From: an uncultured Prevotellaceae bacterium
Lineage (GTDB): Bacteria > Bacteroidota > Bacteroidia > Bacteroidales > Bacteroidaceae
Direction: 5' to 3'
Assembly: GCA_902800585.1 (NCBI GenBank)
Contig: CADCEW010000021.1
Coordinates: forward strand, 1-34,467
Length of the DNA stretch: 34,467 bases
Positions 31,460 through 34,467 of this stretch are shown in pieces. Made by a program: the position numbers and the translations under genes. The notes beneath the pieces are model-generated. The model saw only the letters and a program-made list of their open reading frames with translations. It had not been told where the DNA came from and made no database searches. Position 1 is the first letter of the stretch. Each line of letters starts with the position of its first letter.

Positions 31460-32157
31460 CCTCTTATGCCATTACCAAGGCGCAGGCAGACAGTGCTTAT
31501 CTCCGTGAGAACTATCAACAGGCCATTGCTGACTATGAGGCGTTGCTGAAGCATGGAGTGAGTGCCGATCTGTATTATAATCTGGGTAATGCTTATTATC
31601 GCATGGATAATATCACGAAAGCTGTCTTGAACTACGAGCGTGCCTTGTTGCTCTCTCCTGGAGATGACGATATCCGTTTCAACCTGCAGATGGCTCGCTC
31701 GAAGACTATTGATAAGATTACACCTGAGTCAGAGATGTTCTTTGTCACATGGTATCACTCGTTGGTGAACCTCATGAGTGTGGATGCATGGGCGCGTATT
31801 GCCCTGATAGCCCTTGCTGTTGCTATCATCCTTGCCCTTGTTTATCTTTTCTCTGGTCGTATGTGGCTACAGAAGATAGGTTTCTTCGGGGCCTTGTTCT
31901 TATTGATTGTTTTCCTGCTGAGTAATCTTTTCGCTTTCCAGCAGAAGCATAAACTGACGCATCGTACAGGGGCGATTATCACAACAACGGCTGCCTCGGT
32001 GAAGAGTACACCTTCCAAGAACGGCACCGACCTCTTCATCCTACATGAGGGGACAAAGGTCACCATTACAGACGGCTCTATGAACGACTGGAAAGAAATC
32101 CGTGTGGCAGATGGCAAAGAAGGTTGGATAGAGACGAAGGAAATTGAAATAATATAA
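31375..32157 (+). CDS. batE: BatE, TPR and SH3-like domain protein
   Basis: A 260-residue BatE protein. The signal peptide reads RWVKWFLPLYLFTFLPLASYA and is nearly identical at DNA level to that of BatD. Periplasmic TPR repeats follow (about 35-110: LYYNLGNAYYRMDNITKAVL). Two hydrophobic segments (about 140-161 and 167-186) are followed by a bacterial SH3-like domain at the end (about 198-258: ASVKSTPSKNGTDLFILHEG, DWKEIRVADGKEGWIE). This order matches BatE of Bacteroidota. It is 9 bp after batD, and the PAP2 gene follows after 17 bp. Confidence 0.9.
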   Translation: MMNNISRNMVLRWVKWFLPLYLFTFLPLASYAITKAQADSAYLRENYQQAIADYEALLKHGVSADLYYNLGNAYYRMDNITKAVLNYERALLLSPGDDDIRFNLQMARSKTIDKITPESEMFFVTWYHSLVNLMSVDAWARIALIALAVAIILALVYLFSGRMWLQKIGFFGALFLLIVFLLSNLFAFQQKHKLTHRTGAIITTTAASVKSTPSKNGTDLFILHEGTKVTITDGSMNDWKEIRVADGKEGWIETKEIEII

Positions 32158-32174
32158 GGTTAATAATTTCCATT

Positions 32175-32828
32175 ATGGAAGAAATCATACAGTTTGATAA
32201 GGAATTACTATTGATGGTGAATGGCAGCGACTCGCTGTTCATGGATTACCTCATTCTGACACTGACCAATGGATTGACGTGGATACCCCTTTACTTGGGA
32301 CTCTTCTATGTCGTCTTGAAGTCAAACAAGAATGTTCGTGACGTTTTGTTGATTCTGGGTGCAGCAGGATTGTGTTACCTGTTGGCAGGAGCCGTTGACG
32401 ATAGTATCGTCAAACCGCTTGTAGCTCGTTGGCGACCCACTCACGATCCGGAGATTGGTTCGCTGGTGGATGTAGTGAACGGCTATCGTGGGGGCAATTA
32501 CGGCTTCTTCTCTGCTCATGCTGCCAATACGTTCAGCATCGCCATCTTCTTCTCCCTGTTGATGCGACAGCGACTGCTTACCTGTTTCCTGGTGGGATAC
32601 TCGCTGATTAACTGCTATACCCGTCTTTATCTGGGTGTCCACTATCCTGGCGATATCGCCGTAGGACTCCTTTGGGGCGGCTTCGTAGGCTGGTTTGTTC
32701 ATTGGCTCTATTGTCGCGTCACCATTCCTGCCAAGTATGAGATGCACCATTGCATGGTGCCCATCTGTATCCTTACAATTACTCTCCTGACTGCCATCGT
32801 TTTGGCACTCTTTGGAGTACATTGGTAA
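32175..32828 (+). CDS. PAP2-superfamily membrane phosphatase
   Basis: A 217-residue integral membrane phosphatase of the PAP2 type, which usually dephosphorylates lipid phosphates such as undecaprenyl pyrophosphate, phosphatidylglycerophosphate or lipid A. The three signature motifs are present: K-x6-R-P (Lys80, Arg87-Pro88), F-S-A-H (His115, with Ala where Gly is usual in S-G-H) and R-x5-H-x3-D (Arg150, His156, Asp160). About five or six hydrophobic helices are seen. The active site should face the periplasm. It follows batE by 17 bp and probably shares its transcript. Substrate not readable. Confidence 0.92.
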   Translation: MEEIIQFDKELLLMVNGSDSLFMDYLILTLTNGLTWIPLYLGLFYVVLKSNKNVRDVLLILGAAGLCYLLAGAVDDSIVKPLVARWRPTHDPEIGSLVDVVNGYRGGNYGFFSAHAANTFSIAIFFSLLMRQRLLTCFLVGYSLINCYTRLYLGVHYPGDIAVGLLWGGFVGWFVHWLYCRVTIPAKYEMHHCMVPICILTITLLTAIVLALFGVHW

Positions 32829-32835
32829 TAATTTG

Positions 32836-34233
32836 ATGTGGACGAAACCTTGGAACTTTAAGGAAGGCTTCCTGATAGGAGGAGGTCTTATTGTTGCAGG
32901 TCTGGCACTGCAGTTAAGTGTCGGTCCTGTAGTGTGGGAGGCATTTGCTTGGCCTGCCAACATCATTGTGCTGGCAGTATTTCTGGCTATCATCGCACTC
33001 GTTTATTTATTTAGGAAGAAGGTGTATGCCTTCCAGTTCATCGGCACGTATCAAGCAGCCATACCAGCAATGGTGTGTGCCATTCTTCTGACCATCATCA
33101 TGGGACTGACCCGACAGCAGGAAGGTGGCACGTGGTTGAACAATATGCTGTCGTTCTGGCCGTTTGTGCTGATATATATACATATCACGTTGATTCTGGG
33201 AGTCATCATCCTGCGAAGAATTGTCAATTGTCAATTGTCAATTGTCAATTTGAAACGCGATATTCCTTTTCTGCTGAACCATCTGGGGCTTTTCTTAGCA
33301 TTGACTACTGCCACTTTGGGTAATGCCGATATGCAGCGGGTGAAGATGATTACTGCCATTGGTGTGCCTGAGTGGAGAGCTTTAGAACAAGGCGGCACCA
33401 TCAAGCAGATGCCGATAGCCATCGAACTGAAGAAGTTCATCATGGAGACGTACGAAGATGGTAAGCCTAAGCGTTTCGCTTCAGAGATTCAGATACAGAC
33501 AAAGTTGGGCAAGAACATTGAGACCATCGTGGACGTAAATAAGCCCTACGAAGTAGATGGCTGGAAGATATATCAGTATGGCTACGACACGCAGATGGGT
33601 GTTCAAAGCCAGATATCAATACTCGAACTCGTTAGTGACCCATGGTTGCCACTGGTCTATGCGGGCTTTTATATGATGCTGGCAGGAGCGGTGCTCATGA
33701 CGTTTTTGGTGTTGTGGAGAAGATTGAGAAAGGCTACGAGCAAGGCGCTTTGGACTTACTTCGCTCTCTTTGTCGTCGCATCCCTCTTTGCCTACTTCTT
33801 CTTTGATAGTTACAACACAAAGACACTGGTGCCTGCCCTTCAAAGTCCTTGGTTCGCGCCCCATGTCTTTGTCTATATCTTTGCATACACTCTGCTTGGC
33901 GTAGCTGTCATCATCGCCTGGTGGAAATTAACTGACGACCTCGTCTATGTGAGCCTTGCCTTCCTCACCATCGGCATGCTCTTTGGTGCTCTCTGGGCGA
34001 AAGAGGCTTGGGGACATTATTGGTCGTGGGACCCCAAAGAGACCTGGGCTGCCATCACTTGGCTCGCATACCTAATATATATACATTATCGTCAACTCCC
34101 ACGCAATCGCGAGCGGCTGGCTATTTGGATACTCGTCGTTTCGTTCGTCCTCCTGCAAATGTGTTGGTGGGGCATCAATTATCTCCCTTCCGCCCAAGGT
34201 TCGAGCGTACATACTTATAGCACAAGCGAGTAA
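32836..34233 (+). CDS. CcsB/CcsA (ResB/ResC-like) cytochrome c biogenesis fusion protein
   Basis: A 465-residue System II cytochrome c assembly protein with a short ResB-like N-terminal part (three hydrophobic segments, then a periplasmic domain about 170-265) and a C-terminal CcsA/ResC part. The CcsA haem-handling motif WGHYWSWDPKETWAAITW is intact. It should deliver haem to apocytochromes such as NrfA/NrfH. I start at ATG 32836 (MWTKPWNFKEGF), 7 bp after the PAP2 stop, because relatives begin this way; an in-frame ATG at 32812 would overlap PAP2. A TTGTCAA x4 repeat interrupts the loop after the third helix. The C-terminus is encoded by element-like DNA next to 34234. Confidence 0.9.
   Translation: MWTKPWNFKEGFLIGGGLIVAGLALQLSVGPVVWEAFAWPANIIVLAVFLAIIALVYLFRKKVYAFQFIGTYQAAIPAMVCAILLTIIMGLTRQQEGGTWLNNMLSFWPFVLIYIHITLILGVIILRRIVNCQLSIVNLKRDIPFLLNHLGLFLALTTATLGNADMQRVKMITAIGVPEWRALEQGGTIKQMPIAIELKKFIMETYEDGKPKRFASEIQIQTKLGKNIETIVDVNKPYEVDGWKIYQYGYDTQMGVQSQISILELVSDPWLPLVYAGFYMMLAGAVLMTFLVLWRRLRKATSKALWTYFALFVVASLFAYFFFDSYNTKTLVPALQSPWFAPHVFVYIFAYTLLGVAVIIAWWKLTDDLVYVSLAFLTIGMLFGALWAKEAWGHYWSWDPKETWAAITWLAYLIYIHYRQLPRNRERLAIWILVVSFVLLQMCWWGINYLPSAQGSSVHTYSTSE
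33221..33248 (+). repeat. TTGTCAA x4 heptamer repeat inside the ccsA-type gene
   Basis: Four perfect tandem copies of a 7-bp unit encode IVNCQLSIVN in the linker between the N-terminal membrane helices and the ResB-like domain. Because 7 is not a multiple of 3, loss or gain of one unit would shift the frame. Confidence 0.9.
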
Positions 34234-34264
34234 ACAACGAGTAAACAACGTATTTTGACTTCGT

Positions 34265-34329
34265 CTAAATCGCTCACGCTCGACAGACTTCAATCAAGAT
34301 TGGTCTGTACTCGCTTAATCGCGATTTTC
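34265..34329 (-). repeat. Structured leader element, copy 2 (minus strand, 3' of ccsA-type gene)
   Basis: On the minus strand: GAAAATCGCGATTAAGCGAG, then hairpin ACAGAC-CAATC / TT / GATTG-AA-GTCTGT (34308-34283), then CGAGCGTGAGCGATTTAG. Flanks match copy 1 (2182-2243) at most positions while the stem differs but still pairs. On the plus strand AAGCGAGTA near 34225 and TACTCGCTT at 34309 can also pair, enclosing the element as a 3' hairpin of the preceding gene. A CGTTTGT/ACAAACG hairpin lies just beyond (34335-34352). Confidence 0.75.
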
Positions 34330-34392
34330 GACCCGTTTGTGGCTTACAAACGATGCGTTTGAATTAAGTTTCTTAATAAATTTCTGACTCAT
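34315..34392 (-). pseudogene. Truncated 5' remnant of HU-like gene (36-bp repeat, copy 2)
   Basis: The ATG at 34390-34392 begins MSQKFIKKLNSN, base-identical to the HU-like gene at the left edge for 36 bp, then departs into ASFVSHKRVENRD and stops at 34315 after 25 codons. The departure point runs into a small inverted repeat and the structured element. It is best read as a broken copy or a recombination junction. The remaining sequence to 34467 shows no TAnnTTTG promoter and no gene. An assembly artefact near a contig end cannot be excluded. Confidence 0.6.
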
Positions 34393-34467
34393 GGTTTTAA
34401 ATTTTAAAGGGTTAATGATTAGATTGACTGCAATTTGGATCCTTATTGCGGTTGACAATTGCGGTGC

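Overview
The window looks like a chromosomal segment of a Bacteroidota bacterium of the Prevotella/Segatella type. This rests on: about a dozen promoters of the Bacteroidota form (TTTG near -33, TAnnTTTG near -7); little sign of Shine-Dalgarno sequences; a Bacteroidota Bat (aerotolerance) operon; a TamL-type lipoprotein version of TamA; a Rho factor with a long acidic/Ala-rich N-terminal extension; and proteins containing repeat-encoded peptides (FLPFYFFTFLPLA, NCQLSIVN, NFKLLTLNFKL) that I associate with Prevotella. No tRNA, rRNA, CRISPR array or insertion sequence was seen.

Layout. (1) 1-96: start of an HU-like gene leaving the window on the minus strand. (2) 97-784: repeat-rich gap with inverted octamer arrays, an AT-rich perfect palindrome and a 16-bp inverted repeat enclosing a 23-bp tandem repeat. 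(3) 785-2086: AbiEi/AbiEii type IV toxin-antitoxin pair, an accessory cassette. (4) 2291-5354: fabD, a cytosolic GH13 enzyme and an AlaX-like tRNA-editing protein, ending in a terminator shared with the opposing strand. (5) 5394-15389, all minus: soluble hybrid histidine kinase with an endonuclease/exonuclease/phosphatase-fold membrane protein; HU, a 29-residue ribosomal-like basic protein, RNase G and a family 2 glycosyltransferase; riboflavin synthase behind a structured RNA; glyA and rho. (6) 15717-19197, plus: six tightly packed genes (hexapeptide acetyltransferase, secreted protein, nitroreductase, DUF2520, KdsC-like phosphatase, Maf) behind a leader of four regularly spaced hairpins. (7) 19239-19350: a complete small-RNA transcription unit with promoter and terminator but no ORF. 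(8) 19352-22835: SpoU-type methyltransferase, TamL and a small lipoprotein. (9) 22919-34233: a probable ten-gene operon of MBL hydrolase, MoxR ATPase, DUF58, a BatD-like membrane protein, BatA, a BatB-BatC fusion, BatD, BatE, PAP2 phosphatase and a CcsB/CcsA cytochrome c biogenesis fusion. (10) 34234-34467: a structured element and a 5' remnant of the HU-like gene.

How the genes fit together. Region 9 is an envelope module: the MoxR ATPase and DUF58 protein are expected to act on the VWA proteins BatA and BatB, with BatC/BatE TPR domains and BatD in the periplasm. Regions 5 and 6 are housekeeping: RNA decay, one-carbon and riboflavin metabolism, transcription termination, LPS KDO synthesis and nucleotide-pool clean-up.

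Most interesting items. (a) A conserved hairpin-bearing element occurs twice (fabD leader and 3' of ccsA) with different stem sequences but preserved pairing. (b) A ~196-nt RNA with a 16-bp closing stem and U tract precedes ribE and matches no riboswitch I could recall. (c) Simple repeat DNA has been adopted as coding sequence: the signal peptides of BatD and BatE, a TTGTCAA x4 tract in ccsA, and an insert in the SpoU methyltransferase. The ccsA tract and the signal-peptide repeats are out of register with codons, so slippage would act as an on/off switch. All functional readings come from reading the sequence alone; no search or folding program was run.
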